NCBI GenBank assembly: GCA_030694425.1
Contig: JAUXYI010000079.1
Location: 1-64,000 of the forward strand
Origin: Thermodesulfovibrionia bacterium
GTDB taxonomy: Bacteria > Nitrospirota > Thermodesulfovibrionia > UBA6902 > BMS3Bbin08
Direction: 5' to 3'
Length of the DNA: 64,000 nt
A program made the position numbers and the translations under genes. Each line of letters opens with the position of its first letter. The first letter of the stretch is position 1. This document shows, in pieces, positions 19,032-30,778 of this stretch. The notes under the pieces were generated by a model. The model was not told the DNA's origin, ran no database searches, and saw only the letters and a program-made list of their open reading frames with translations.

Positions 19032-20441
19032 TTATTTTGTAAGTTTTGGCGCCACCCCAAAAATATATTTGAAATCTTCATCCTCAAATTCTAACCCGCC
19101 GCCGACATATATTCCCCTGCGGCTGCCGTTCAGGAGATTATCAATACCGCCGCTGATAAAGATGTGCTTAAAAATTCTATAGTCGAAGCCTATTTTTACA
19201 TGGGCTTTTTCGGCCCTTGCCTCCTCAGCACTGAAATCCCATGCGTTAAAGCTAACTTTAGCTTTATCATTAGCCAGAAAATAATCTGCTCCGAGACCAA
19301 AGGTGTTTTCTATCATTCCTATCCTGAGGACATAATCCTCAAAGCGTTTTGCAAACTGGGCTGTAAATTTAATTTTTCTTTTCGTCTCTTCTTTTGTGGT
19401 TTTCACGCCATTAATCACGGTATCTGTAATTTCAACTGAGCCCATAGGGTCGGTCACGACTCCGAGTATATAATATTTATCACTACGAGGCTGGAGGGTC
19501 AGATTAAAATATCCTTTCGAGTTACCTTCCTTAGTCAGGTATTCCGAGCGGAACTCCATAAATGTTTTCATTCTTTCAATGGTGTCAAATGTTTTACCCG
19601 CTCCCTCTGCCACCTTATTAAAGGAATCATAAAGATTATCCTCTTTCAAAAGCTTACCTATTGTGCCCTCGCCTTTTTCTATTTTCTGGGCAATATTACT
19701 GGCTGATTTTGAGACCTCCTTAATATTCTCCATACTATCTTTAAATGCATACCTGTTCTCTTCTATTACTTCCTTCAGATCATTTGCCACTCTGCTCAGG
19801 TCGTCTACAATCTTTGGCCCCTTGTCGCCAAGTGAGTTCGAGAGCTTTTCAAGCCTGGCAAGAATATTGCGCAGAGGTTCTCTATTTTCTTTTACTATCT
19901 CATTAACATTCTCTGTTATTGCCTTGAGATTATGAATGGCTTCTTTTAGCGATTTCTTTTCAGACTCTCCAAATATGCTCTGAATGGTCTCTGCTAAATC
20001 GCTTATATAAGTAGCTGCTGATGTAAGCTCGTTTGCAAGTTGATCAATATCAAGAGCAGGCTTTGTTTTTTTTATGCTGTCTCCTTCCTGAAGAAGAGCG
20101 TGCGCAGGGGTTCCTGACCAGAGTACAAGATTTTTATCCCCCAAAAAACCTGCCACTTTTAGTGACGCCTCTGCATCTTCGTATATTTTTACATCCGGCT
20201 CCATTAAGAGTGTAAGCTCTGCCTTGCCATTTTTAAGCGCAATCTTTTCAACTATTCCGGCATCAACACCTGCTATCTTAACCCTTGATTTTATATCAAG
20301 CCCGCTTATGTCATCAAAAACCACATAAAGTCTGTATCCCTTCTTCAAGGTAATACCCAGACCGCCCACCTTAAAAGTCATATAAGATAAAGTAAGTATT
20401 ACAATTATGGCGAAAACCCCTACTTTAAGTTCAGTCTTCAT
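19032..20441 (-). CDS. mlaD: MlaD/MCE family lipid transport protein
   Basis: 'MKTELKVGVFAIIVILTLSYMTFKVGG...YRLYVVFDDISGLDIKSRVKIAGVDAGIVEKI'. Confidence 0.9.
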   Translation of the reverse strand: MKTELKVGVFAIIVILTLSYMTFKVGGLGITLKKGYRLYVVFDDISGLDIKSRVKIAGVDAGIVEKIALKNGKAELTLLMEPDVKIYEDAEASLKVAGFLGDKNLVLWSGTPAHALLQEGDSIKKTKPALDIDQLANELTSAATYISDLAETIQSIFGESEKKSLKEAIHNLKAITENVNEIVKENREPLRNILARLEKLSNSLGDKGPKIVDDLSRVANDLKEVIEENRYAFKDSMENIKEVSKSASNIAQKIEKGEGTIGKLLKEDNLYDSFNKVAEGAGKTFDTIERMKTFMEFRSEYLTKEGNSKGYFNLTLQPRSDKYYILGVVTDPMGSVEITDTVINGVKTTKEETKRKIKFTAQFAKRFEDYVLRIGMIENTFGLGADYFLANDKAKVSFNAWDFSAEEARAEKAHVKIGFDYRIFKHIFISGGIDNLLNGSRRGIYVGGGLEFEDEDFKYIFGVAPKLTK

Positions 20442-20444
20442 ATC

Positions 20445-21197
20445 TTATCTTCCCTCGACTTTTATAGGACCCGATGCGCTCCCTGTAATAAACTGCCTTA
20501 TAACCGGATCTGATGTATTCCTAACCTCATCAGGAGTTCCTACGCCAACAATAACACCATTATAAAGCATCGCTATTCTATCTGCAATTTTATATGCGCT
20601 CTTCATGTCATGTGTAATAGCAACTGACGTAATATTTAATGTTATCCTCATATTTATTATGAGGTCATTAATGGCATCAGCCAGGATAGGGTCAAGTCCT
20701 GTAGTGGGTTCATCATAAAGAAGTATTTCGGGCTCCATGGCTATAGCCCTTGCAAGCCCAACCCTTTTGCGCATGCCGCCCGATAGTTCTGACGGCATAA
20801 GATTCTCCACATTAACAAGTCCTACCATCTTGAGTTTTTTAATTGCAATCTCTTTTATCTCTTCATCATGCATGTGTGTATGCTGTCTTAATCCAAACCC
20901 AACATTTTCCCACACACCCATGGAATCAAACAGCGCTGCCGACTGGAAAAGCATGCCGAATCTCTTTCTAACCTCATTTAATTCTTCCTCGCTAAGTTTT
21001 GATATATCACTATTATCTATCATCACTGTGCCCTTATCCGGCTTTAGAAGCCCTATTATGTGTTTCAGTATAACGCTCTTGCCCGAACCGCTGCCTCCTA
21101 TGACAACGACGCTTTCTCCTTTATTTATCTTCAGGTTTAGACCCCTTAACACATAATTTTTACCGAAAGATTTATGAATATCTATCAGTTCAATCAT
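20445..21197 (-). CDS. mlaF: ABC transporter ATP-binding protein MlaF
   Basis: Walker A GGSGSGKS, signature LSGGMRKRVGLARA, 'YDEPTTGLDP'. Confidence 0.95.
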   Translation of the reverse strand: MIELIDIHKSFGKNYVLRGLNLKINKGESVVVIGGSGSGKSVILKHIIGLLKPDKGTVMIDNSDISKLSEEELNEVRKRFGMLFQSAALFDSMGVWENVGFGLRQHTHMHDEEIKEIAIKKLKMVGLVNVENLMPSELSGGMRKRVGLARAIAMEPEILLYDEPTTGLDPILADAINDLIINMRITLNITSVAITHDMKSAYKIADRIAMLYNGVIVGVGTPDEVRNTSDPVIRQFITGSASGPIKVEGR

Positions 21198-21970
21198 TCA
21201 AATAACCATGCTGATAAAAAGTAGTCTGAGATAAGAATCGTCATGAACGAAAGAACCACAGCGCCGGTTGTTGCCTTTCCAACACCTTCAGCGCCGCCTT
21301 CGGTATAGAAACCCCTATAACAACTTACGAGTGAAAGGGCAGCGCCAAAGAAACATGCCTTTATAAGTCCGTTATATATATCCTGCGTTTCCAGATAATC
21401 CCATGTCATCCTCATATATGTTGTGACATTTGCTTTAAGAATTATTACAGTAACAAAATACCCGCCCAATATCCCAACTATATCGGATACTATTACAAGG
21501 GCAGGAAGCATAATCAAACTCGCGAGGAATCTCGGAATAATAAGGTATTTTATTGGATTTATAGCAAGTGTCTCTAATGCGTCAATCTGCTCTGTAACCC
21601 TCATTGTACCCAGTTCAGCAGCCATTGCAGCTCCGGCACGGCCGGCAACTATAAGCGCTGTGAGCACCGGACCGAGTTCTCTTGTCATTGAAAGGGCCAC
21701 AACAGAGCCCACAAGTCCCTCTGCGCCAAACCGCTTAAACCCGGTGTAACTCTGAAGCGCAAGAACCATGCCGGTAAACACCGCTGTTATCAAAACAACC
21801 GGAAGTGATTTAACGCCTATCTCCAGCATTTGCTTGATAGTATGTTTTATTTCAAATGGCGGCCTTACAAATAATTTTAAAATGGAATAAAAAAGCATTA
21901 TAATGCGTCCTATTTCCTCAATAGGCTTTCTTGCAACTGTCCCTATGTACTCAATAAGCTTAACAAACAT
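21194..21970 (-). CDS. mlaE: MlaE family ABC permease
   Basis: 'TRELGPVLTALIVAGRAGAAMAAELGTMRVTEQIDALE'. Confidence 0.95.
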   Translation of the reverse strand: MFVKLIEYIGTVARKPIEEIGRIIMLFYSILKLFVRPPFEIKHTIKQMLEIGVKSLPVVLITAVFTGMVLALQSYTGFKRFGAEGLVGSVVALSMTRELGPVLTALIVAGRAGAAMAAELGTMRVTEQIDALETLAINPIKYLIIPRFLASLIMLPALVIVSDIVGILGGYFVTVIILKANVTTYMRMTWDYLETQDIYNGLIKACFFGAALSLVSCYRGFYTEGGAEGVGKATTGAVVLSFMTILISDYFLSAWLFE

Positions 21971-22075
21971 TCCTATTCCATCCTTTAGATTCTTAGTAAA
22001 TAATTATACGATATTATCGGAGATTTTGTAAGAAAATATTTGCACAAACCTTTATTTTCAGGCATACCTTCGGAA

Positions 22076-23215
22076 CTAATAAAACAATGCAAATCTTCGC
22101 ATCCTCACATTTGTTAAAATGCCCAATGCAATGAAATTTGAAAGAAGGGCAGTGCCGCCGTAACTGATAAAAGGCAGGGGGACGCCTACAACAGGCACCA
22201 TGCCGAGCGTCATCCCGATATTAATAATAAAGTAAAAAGAGAACATAAATGTTACGCCCATGGCAAGGAAACTCCCTGTCAAGTCCCGCGCCCTTCTCGC
22301 AGTATCAAACCCTCTCAGAACAATGAAGAGATACATGATAAACAAAACAATGCTGCCTGCAAAGCCCCATTCTTCTGCAAATACCGGAAAAATGAAATCC
22401 GTATGCCTTTCAGGCAAAAATCTCAGAGCTCCCTGCGTTCCTTTAAGATACCCTTTCCCAAAAAATCCTCCTGAACCTATAGAGACCTTTGATTGATTTA
22501 TGTTATAGCCCACACCACGCGGGTCAACATTCGGATTTACAAATGCCACGATTCTATTTTTTTGATATTCTTTCAATCCTCCCCACAGGACATTGCCGAC
22601 AAAAGGCACAGATATAAGCCCGATGATAATTGTCATTACAACAATTTTTTTTCTCACGCCTGCTGTCATAATCATTGAGACAAAAACAAACAGCAATATC
22701 ATGACCGTCCCTAAGTTAGGCTGCTTCAAAATTAAAACCGCAGGGATTATAAAAAAGATAAAACCCATCTTTAGAAGGTCTTTTAAGCCAAGGATTGCCT
22801 CCTGCTTCATATCCGAGAGATAACGAGAGAATGCCATAATAAAAAAAATCTTAAAAAACTCCGAGGGCTGAAATGACAGAAAACCTAAATCCAACCATCT
22901 CTGCGCCCCTAAACCCCTTCTTCCCGCCATAAGCACAATAATCAGAAGGACAATACCAAATCCGAAAAAAATATAACCTGACCTGGCAATCCACCTGTAA
23001 TCAATGCTTACAATAAGAAAAAAACAGATTAAACTTATGCCTATCCAGTAAAATTGCTTCAGATAAAAAGACTGCTGTTCAACATCAACTACCGGTCTCG
23101 TAGCGCTGTAAATCGTCATTACCCCGATTAGAGACAAGACAAGCGCAACAAACAACAGGCTCCAGTCAAAATTCTTTAAAATTCTTCTGTCTACCATAAA
23201 AAATGCAAAATTCAA
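22076..23215 (-). CDS. rodA: Rod shape-determining protein RodA (SEDS)
   Basis: 'DWSLLFVALVLSLIGVMTIYSAT', 'GPVVGVPLPFISYGGTALLS'-like SEDS signature. Confidence 0.95.
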   Translation of the reverse strand: MNFAFFMVDRRILKNFDWSLLFVALVLSLIGVMTIYSATRPVVDVEQQSFYLKQFYWIGISLICFFLIVSIDYRWIARSGYIFFGFGIVLLIIVLMAGRRGLGAQRWLDLGFLSFQPSEFFKIFFIMAFSRYLSDMKQEAILGLKDLLKMGFIFFIIPAVLILKQPNLGTVMILLFVFVSMIMTAGVRKKIVVMTIIIGLISVPFVGNVLWGGLKEYQKNRIVAFVNPNVDPRGVGYNINQSKVSIGSGGFFGKGYLKGTQGALRFLPERHTDFIFPVFAEEWGFAGSIVLFIMYLFIVLRGFDTARRARDLTGSFLAMGVTFMFSFYFIINIGMTLGMVPVVGVPLPFISYGGTALLSNFIALGILTNVRMRRFALFY

Positions 23216-23252
23216 AATGTAAAACTCAAAATTAAGGAATTTTTTATTCTAA

Positions 23253-25100
23253 TCAAAAATCTTCTTCCACAATTTTGATTTTTGATATTTGATTTTTTAA
23301 TTTTCTACCCTTAAACCCTTGTCCACTTGTCTCCTCAGGCGACTCGCCAAGGCGAGAACCCTTTTCATCCTCTATTTTCTCTTTAAAATATGCCTCTATT
23401 ACCCTTTTCGCTATAGGCGCAGCAGTTGCGCCGCCATGACCGCCGTGCTCAACAAAAACTGCGACTGCTATCTGGGGATTTTCTACAGGGGCAAAAGCTA
23501 CAAACCATGCATGATCCTTAAAATTTCTTGATGCCCTGTCTCCGCCTACTACCTGTGCTGTGCCTGTTTTACCCCCGATGCTTACAATGTTAGAGCGTGC
23601 TGCATGTCCTGTGCCGCCATTCTCTGAGACAACACCAACAAGTGCACTTTTTACTAAATTCAATGTATCAGGTTTTATCTCAACTACTTTATCTAAATAA
23701 TCATGCTCTGAATCTTTTAATATATGCGGCTTATAAAGTTTGCCTCCGTTAGAAACAGCCGCTATAAGCCTTGCCATCTGGTGCGGGGTAGCAGAAACAT
23801 ACCCCTGGCCAATAGCAGTATTAAGTGTCTCTCCCGTAAACCATCGTTGTTTTAATGTGCGGAGTTTCCACAAAGTAGAAGGCACAATCCCTGATTTCTC
23901 GCCATCCAGTTCTATCCCTGTAGGTTTGCCAAGCCCTAAGGCTGATGCATATTCTGCAATTTTGTCAGTGCCGACTTTCCTGCCTGTTTCATAAAAATAA
24001 ACATCGCATGACTCAACAATCGCCCTGTGAAGACGGACAGTTCCGTGTCCCTTTTCCCTCCAGCATTTAAATAATCTGCCCACAAATATCCCGCCGCTGC
24101 AATGCGCTGTTGTTTCTTCTGTTATAGCGCCTTCTTCAAGGGCTGCAATAGCAGTAACAATCTTAAAAGTTGAGCCGGGTGGATACTGGCTCTGTATTGC
24201 CCTGTTTAAAAGCGGCTTTTGGGAATCATTGATAATATTTTCCCAGTCTGTATAATTTATCCCCTTTGCAAACAGATTGGGGTCAAAAGAAGGACTGCTT
24301 GCCATAGCCAAAATCTCACCAGTATTCGGGTCAATGGCTACCACTGCGCCTGTCTTATCACCAAGCGCATATTCAGCCTCTGCCTGAACCGTCCTGTCAA
24401 TGGTAAGCCTGATGTCTTCACCATTGATGTGCGGCTGCATCCCTATAAGCTTTGTTACCCTGCCAACAGCATCAACCTCAATAATTTTTTTGCCTGCAAC
24501 ACCCCTTAAAATTTTATCGTAGATTCCCTCAGCGCCCATCTGACCTATGAACGCCTCTTTGGGGACATCACTATAATCAGGGTCTTTTGCCTGATTAAGA
24601 GTAAGGCGGCCAAGATATCCTATAACATGACTGGCAAGCCGGCCGTAAAGATATTCTCTGGAAACCACCACATCCACCTGCAACCATGGAAAATCAATCT
24701 TATGTGCCTCAATCCTTGCAACTTCTTCAAGCGACAGATTCTGCTTAAGTTTAACAACAGGCTCAAATGGATTTGACGATGCCCTTTTAAGCCTGTTCTT
24801 AATTTCCTCGGGGTTAAGCCCTAAAAGCCTGCCAAGCTCTGACAATGTTTCGGAATCCTTAGGCAGGTCTTCTTTGACTACTGATATATCAAAGGTAGGG
24901 ATATTCCTTACAAGGGCATTATCATTTCTATCATAGATTATTCCACGAGGCGCCGGTATCTCTATTGCCCTCAGCCTGTTGCGTTCAGCAATTTTTTTAT
25001 ATTCTCCGCCTTTTATTACCTGCAGATACCACAGTCTGAGGAGAAATACAGCAAATATAGCAATTACAATATATGCGCCTGTTAAAATTCTTCTTTCCAT
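23253..25100 (-). CDS. mrdA: Penicillin-binding protein 2
   Basis: 'APRGIIYDRN', 'YPPGSTFKIVTAIAALEEG', 'GKTGTAQ'. Repeat-like C-terminal tail. Confidence 0.95.
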   Translation of the reverse strand: MERRILTGAYIVIAIFAVFLLRLWYLQVIKGGEYKKIAERNRLRAIEIPAPRGIIYDRNDNALVRNIPTFDISVVKEDLPKDSETLSELGRLLGLNPEEIKNRLKRASSNPFEPVVKLKQNLSLEEVARIEAHKIDFPWLQVDVVVSREYLYGRLASHVIGYLGRLTLNQAKDPDYSDVPKEAFIGQMGAEGIYDKILRGVAGKKIIEVDAVGRVTKLIGMQPHINGEDIRLTIDRTVQAEAEYALGDKTGAVVAIDPNTGEILAMASSPSFDPNLFAKGINYTDWENIINDSQKPLLNRAIQSQYPPGSTFKIVTAIAALEEGAITEETTAHCSGGIFVGRLFKCWREKGHGTVRLHRAIVESCDVYFYETGRKVGTDKIAEYASALGLGKPTGIELDGEKSGIVPSTLWKLRTLKQRWFTGETLNTAIGQGYVSATPHQMARLIAAVSNGGKLYKPHILKDSEHDYLDKVVEIKPDTLNLVKSALVGVVSENGGTGHAARSNIVSIGGKTGTAQVVGGDRASRNFKDHAWFVAFAPVENPQIAVAVFVEHGGHGGATAAPIAKRVIEAYFKEKIEDEKGSRLGESPEETSGQGFKGRKLKNQISKIKIVEEDF

Positions 25101-25412
25101 TTAAGTAATCAATACTCTGTACAGCGAGCAAGTTGTCAGATATTTACATTGTGTCATTCCCATGAAAGTAGGAATCCATGGTTCGACCGGCTCACCCTGA
25201 CACCATTGTCACCCTGACACCATTGTCACCCTGAGCTTGTCGAAGGGCCGCATTCCAACTATATATAATAATGATTTTTCTTAAAAAATGTCTTGCTGGA
25301 ATAAAAACGGGAAGTCAAAAAAAATAAAAAATCAGTTAGAATGAATTTTTTATTAATGACAAAGAGATTAAAAGAGGAAATTAAGATTATTTTCGATTAA
25401 ATCAGATTTTTC

Positions 25413-25889
25413 TTATTTAAACGATAACACATTATCTCTTTCAGGATTTAACACAGAATAAAATAGCAGACTAATCAATGTCGTATAGATAACCTGTATA
25501 ATTGAAGTCTTTAACGACATGTTCACAAAGGATATATTCGTAAAAGTCTCAAGGCATACATAAACCAGAAAAATATCAATTATGGAAAAAACAACTATCA
25601 TCACTGTATTTATAATAACATTCCATTGGAATACCTTTTGTCTGACTGATGCAACAACATAACCTGTAAATGCCTTGCTGATTATATTGGGGCCAAGGAT
25701 AAAACCACTTGCAAAATCAATCATCAAGCCTGTCAATGCCCCATATGCCATCCCTTTTAACTGTCCGTATCTAAGCGAATAAGAAAATACGAGAATAAAC
25801 ACAAAATCAGGCTTTGTGCCTTTAAATAATACGGCTTGAACAGACAAAGCCAGTATAGCAATAAAAAAATAAAGCGAAAATGCTTTCAT
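25413..25889 (-). CDS. mreD: Rod shape-determining protein MreD
   Basis: Hydrophobic protein at mreD position between mreC and mrdA. Confidence 0.85.
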   Translation of the reverse strand: MKAFSLYFFIAILALSVQAVLFKGTKPDFVFILVFSYSLRYGQLKGMAYGALTGLMIDFASGFILGPNIISKAFTGYVVASVRQKVFQWNVIINTVMIVVFSIIDIFLVYVCLETFTNISFVNMSLKTSIIQVIYTTLISLLFYSVLNPERDNVLSFK

Positions 25890-26686
25890 CGCCTTAGTAT
25901 CGCAACCTCTTCCATGGTTTTAAAATTCTCTACAGGTTCTACCTCAATCACCTGAAAAAACTCTCCGTCCTTCTTCCCGGTGTCTGTAACATGCCCTATT
26001 TCAAGCCCCTCAGGATATATGCCGTCAAGTCCTGATGTTATTACTACGTCATCAACCTCAACCTCTGCATCCTGAGACACATATCTTAGATAACATTTGC
26101 CATTACCGCTTCCCTCAAGGATACCTTCAGCCCTTGACGACTGAATCCTTGCAGCAACTGAAGAGTTTACATCCGTAATGAGAAGTATAGCAGCGCTGTC
26201 ATTAAAAACTCTGTAAATCCTGCCAACGACACCTAAGGATGTGACTGCAACCATATCCTTAGCAACACGGTCAGCCTTTCCCTTGTTTATCCACAGGATA
26301 TGAAACCAGTTAGTCGGGTCTCTTGCAAAAACATCTGCTGATGTAATGTAGTCAGTTCTTTGAGGTTTTAATTCAAGAAGTGTCCTGAGTCTTTCATTTT
26401 CATGTTTAGCCTCTATACATTGGTTTTTCTCCTGTTCCACTTTTTTAATCCGTTCATTCAGCCTCCTGTGCTCGTCTGCATTACAACCGAACAAAATATA
26501 ATCCATATAAAAATTCTTAATGCCCCTGATAGTTGTGGAAATCCCCTGCCCTATGATTTTGAACGGATAATTGAGGAAAGCAAAACCGGAGGCATTAAAA
26601 CCACCTCGCATTGTTTGATATGTCAGGGCTGCAAAAATTAAAAGAATAAAAGTTATAAATATAAAAAATTTCTTTTTCAGAAACAT
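25886..26686 (-). CDS. mreC: Rod shape-determining protein MreC
   Basis: TM + coiled coil + 'VVGRIYRVFNDSAAILLITDVNSSVAARIQSSRAEGILEGSG'. Confidence 0.95.
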   Translation of the reverse strand: MFLKKKFFIFITFILLIFAALTYQTMRGGFNASGFAFLNYPFKIIGQGISTTIRGIKNFYMDYILFGCNADEHRRLNERIKKVEQEKNQCIEAKHENERLRTLLELKPQRTDYITSADVFARDPTNWFHILWINKGKADRVAKDMVAVTSLGVVGRIYRVFNDSAAILLITDVNSSVAARIQSSRAEGILEGSGNGKCYLRYVSQDAEVEVDDVVITSGLDGIYPEGLEIGHVTDTGKKDGEFFQVIEVEPVENFKTMEEVAILRR

Positions 26687-26745
26687 TGATGATATTAAGT
26701 TCTTGAAAGGTTATTCAGCAAGTCTGCGACCCATAAGGTAGAGAA

Positions 26746-27771
<1,026 letters not shown>

Positions 27772-27820
27772 TTATATTCCCCCTTTTTAATTAAGCGAAA
27801 AGCAAAAAAATTTTGGAAAT

Positions 27821-28306
27821 TCAATTTGTAACTTCAACTGTCAATGCCCCTTCAACTACCTGAGTCCTTGCAATCTCATCGCCCAGTCTCATGCCTTTCT
27901 CATTTCCTAACATAATAAGACTCTCCAGCGATAAAATAATAACCATAATAATAATAGAAAAAAAAGAGCCTATTAACGGAATCACCCTTAATATACCAAA
28001 TATTATATACCCGATTGCAAAAATAAAATTTCTTATTATTGACTCTCTAAAACTACATGCCTTCCCTGTTTCACAAAGAATAACCCTTGGCCCGATAAGC
28101 CTTTTGCCCAAGCTTCTTCCCTCAAAAAGCCCATCTCCTATTAAGAGGTATGCTAATCCTATGAAATAACCTGCTCTCGGTATTATTTCAAGTAAAGCGG
28201 CTATGATTAAGAAATCTATACTTTTAGCTATTACCCTGTTTAAAATCGCAGCCTTTGTTATCCCGACGCTTTGGGACTCTGCGGCTTGGTTTTCAGAGGT
28301 ATTCAT
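27821..28306 (-). CDS. RDD family membrane protein
   Basis: 'NRVIAKSIDFLIIAAL...GRSLGKRLIGPRV'. Confidence 0.75.
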   Translation of the reverse strand: MNTSENQAAESQSVGITKAAILNRVIAKSIDFLIIAALLEIIPRAGYFIGLAYLLIGDGLFEGRSLGKRLIGPRVILCETGKACSFRESIIRNFIFAIGYIIFGILRVIPLIGSFFSIIIMVIILSLESLIMLGNEKGMRLGDEIARTQVVEGALTVEVTN

Positions 28307-28483
28307 CTTAAATTAAATTTAATCCGTCCTCATAGATAGCCTATTATATCCCAAGAATGGATACTAATGCCATAACACAAAATTCTTCAGATTTAATGCC
28401 AAATTTCAAAATCCAAATGCCAAATCAATTTAAAATTTTGGATTTGATTTGACATTTGAGCTTTGACATTGCCTTATCCGTTG

Positions 28484-29521
28484 TTATGGCAGGCTTATCG
28501 GAAACTCTTCCTTATTCTTGAGCGCCTTTAGGAGTCTTCTGGCATAGCCTCTTTCAACTTTAAATCCGTAAGAATCTGCAAGTTCTAAAGACTCTAAAAA
28601 CATATTTTTAGCCGTTATTTTATTACTGCTTAAATAATTCAACTCTCCAATGCCAAGCATGCAATAAATTTTACCCCTGGGGTCATTTGTTTTTCTGAAA
28701 AGCATTCCAGCCTGTTTAAATTTCTCCATGGCACTCCGTATATCTCCAAGCATTTTATAGGCAGCGCCGACTGCCCAGAGGGTATAAGCATAACTGACCC
28801 TGTCGCCAATTTTTTTATACAGTTTTGCGGCTCTGTTGAAAAAAACTAATGCCTGCTTATAGTCACCGTGCATCCTTCTTGCATTTCCAAGTCCGCAATA
28901 GGAATATGCAAGTCCGAACCTATCGTTTAGTTCCTGGAAGTTTTTATTTGCTAATCTATAATATCTTTCCGAGTCTCCAAATCTTTTAGCAACCCTTGAA
29001 CTCCCCCCGAGTCCGCAATAGGAATAGCTTACACCTGATTTGTTTTTAAGGGATTTGAATTTCTTAAGGCTGGATTGATATATTTGAAGCGCCTTTTTTA
29101 TGTTTCCGTTTATTCTGTAAGCGCCGGCTTTAGCCCAGAGAGAAAATGCCTCGCCATTTTTATCATTTAAGGATTTATAAATTTTGCATGCCTTATTAAT
29201 CTGTTCTAAAGCATTTTTCCATCTGCCAAGCGCCCTGTCGCAGAGACCAAGACCTGCCAGGGCATCAGCCTTTGAGGCTGTGTCATCTAAAATTTCAGCA
29301 AGATTAAGTCCTTCTTTGTAGTAAGTTTGTGCTTTAACAAAATCGCCTTTTGCCCTTAATGTGTCAGCTATTGAGAGAAAACAATTTAGAACACCTGTTA
29401 CATTATTGTTGCGTTTAAAAAATTTGAGCGCTTTTTTATATAACTCAATTGCCTTATTATATCTTGCAGATATTCTGTACTTTTCTCCGTTTTTAAAAAA
29501 ATATTCGCCAGAATTATTCAT
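28484..29521 (-). CDS. Tetratricopeptide repeat protein
   Basis: Multiple 'YxxALxxFxxAxxLYKKIGDRxxxAYxLxxLG' TPR units. Confidence 0.9.
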   Translation of the reverse strand: MNNSGEYFFKNGEKYRISARYNKAIELYKKALKFFKRNNNVTGVLNCFLSIADTLRAKGDFVKAQTYYKEGLNLAEILDDTASKADALAGLGLCDRALGRWKNALEQINKACKIYKSLNDKNGEAFSLWAKAGAYRINGNIKKALQIYQSSLKKFKSLKNKSGVSYSYCGLGGSSRVAKRFGDSERYYRLANKNFQELNDRFGLAYSYCGLGNARRMHGDYKQALVFFNRAAKLYKKIGDRVSYAYTLWAVGAAYKMLGDIRSAMEKFKQAGMLFRKTNDPRGKIYCMLGIGELNYLSSNKITAKNMFLESLELADSYGFKVERGYARRLLKALKNKEEFPISLP

Positions 29522-29705
29522 TAAACAACCCTCTATAATTTTTTATTAAATTTTTTTGAGAGCTTTTCGAGATTCCGGGATATTGTGAATCATAGCAAAG
29601 ATAAAATAATTGTGTCAAAGATAGCATTCTTCATCAAGACAAAAACTCTTTAAAAAATTTGACAATACAAGGGGTTTGAATAATAATTAAACCACAGGCG
29701 GATAC

Positions 29706-29723
29706 GGGGTCAGGCTTGCAAAC
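29706..29723. repeat. RAYT-2 5' terminal repeat ggggtcaggcttgcaaac
   Basis: Inverse copies gtttgcaagcctgacccc at 30673-30690 and about 30703-30721. Confidence 0.9.
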
Positions 29724-29753
29724 ATGCAAATACTTGTGATATGATTTTTACTA

Positions 29754-30686
29754 ATGGCAAGACCTCCACGCATTCAATTCCATGGTGCTTTTTACCACGT
29801 TATAGTACGAGGCAATCAAAAGCAGGCTATCTTTATTGATAATAACGATAGATTAAAATATCTTGAGTTCCTATCGCGTTATAAAAAACAACACGGATTC
29901 ATACTCTACGCTTACACCCTCATGAGAAACCATGTGCATCTTCTGATAGAAACTACAAAAGCTCCCCTTGCCAATGTAATGCAAGCCATTAATCAGACAT
30001 ATACTGGTTATTTCAACCGCAAGTATCATAAAGTTGGGCATCTCTTCCAGGGGAGATACAAGTCGTATCTCTGTGACAAGGACGCATATCTTCTTAGCCT
30101 GATTCGCTATATACACCTGAATCCAGTACGAGCAAAATCAGCCAAAAATCCCCATGAATATACATGGAGCAGTCATCATGTTTATTTGGGCAAAGAGGAC
30201 GGACTTATTGAAACAGACAAGGTGTTACGCCTATTTTCAGAAAGCCCATCGTATGCCCAGAGGCTGTACAAGAATTTCGTAGAACAAGCATCAGGGGTAG
30301 AAAGAGATGAGTCCATATATAATGCAATAAATCAACAGATTATCGGTGATGACCGGTTCATTGAAAAAATAGAGGGCATAATGGAAACACTTTCCAAACC
30401 ACTGAAGCGGACATCGCTTAACAATGTCATGTCAAAGGTTGCAGATACTGTTGGTATTTCAGAGAAAGATATTATGTCTCGCAGCAGAGATAGAAGGGTA
30501 ATGTTTGCAAGGCATGTCATGACAGGAGTTTGTAGGGAGGTCGGGTATCGTTTAGTTGATTTGGTACCTTTATTACGAAGAGATTTATCGGTATTGTCAC
30601 GATGGTCAAAGGCATCAGAAAATAACGCTGAGCAAAGGACTGTACAAAAAGTCCTCAAACATTTAAATGCACGTTTGCAAGCCTGA
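29754..30686 (+). mobile_element. REP-associated tyrosine transposase (Y1_Tnp / RAYT), second family
   Basis: MARPPRIQFHGAFYHVIVRGNQKQ, 'YTLMRNHVHLLIET', 'RYIHLNPVRAK'. Confidence 0.95.
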
Positions 30687-30778
30687 CCCCCAGTTTTCAC
30701 CACGTTTGCAAGCCTGACCCCCAGTTTTCACCAGTTTTCACCCACCAGTTTTCACCCAGTTTTCACCAGTTTTCACTT
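30673..30778. repeat. RAYT-2 3' terminal repeats plus short (cccagttttcacc)n cluster
   Basis: Two copies of gtttgcaagcctgacccccagttttcacc followed by further cagttttcacc units. Confidence 0.85.

Noticed and set aside
30332-30703. 123-aa minus-strand ORF over RAYT-2
   Set aside because: Antisense to the transposase and its terminal repeat.
30673-30778. Possible CRISPR-like array of cagttttcacc units
   Set aside because: Units are too short and irregular, spacers are absent, and it fits a RAYT terminal repeat tail.
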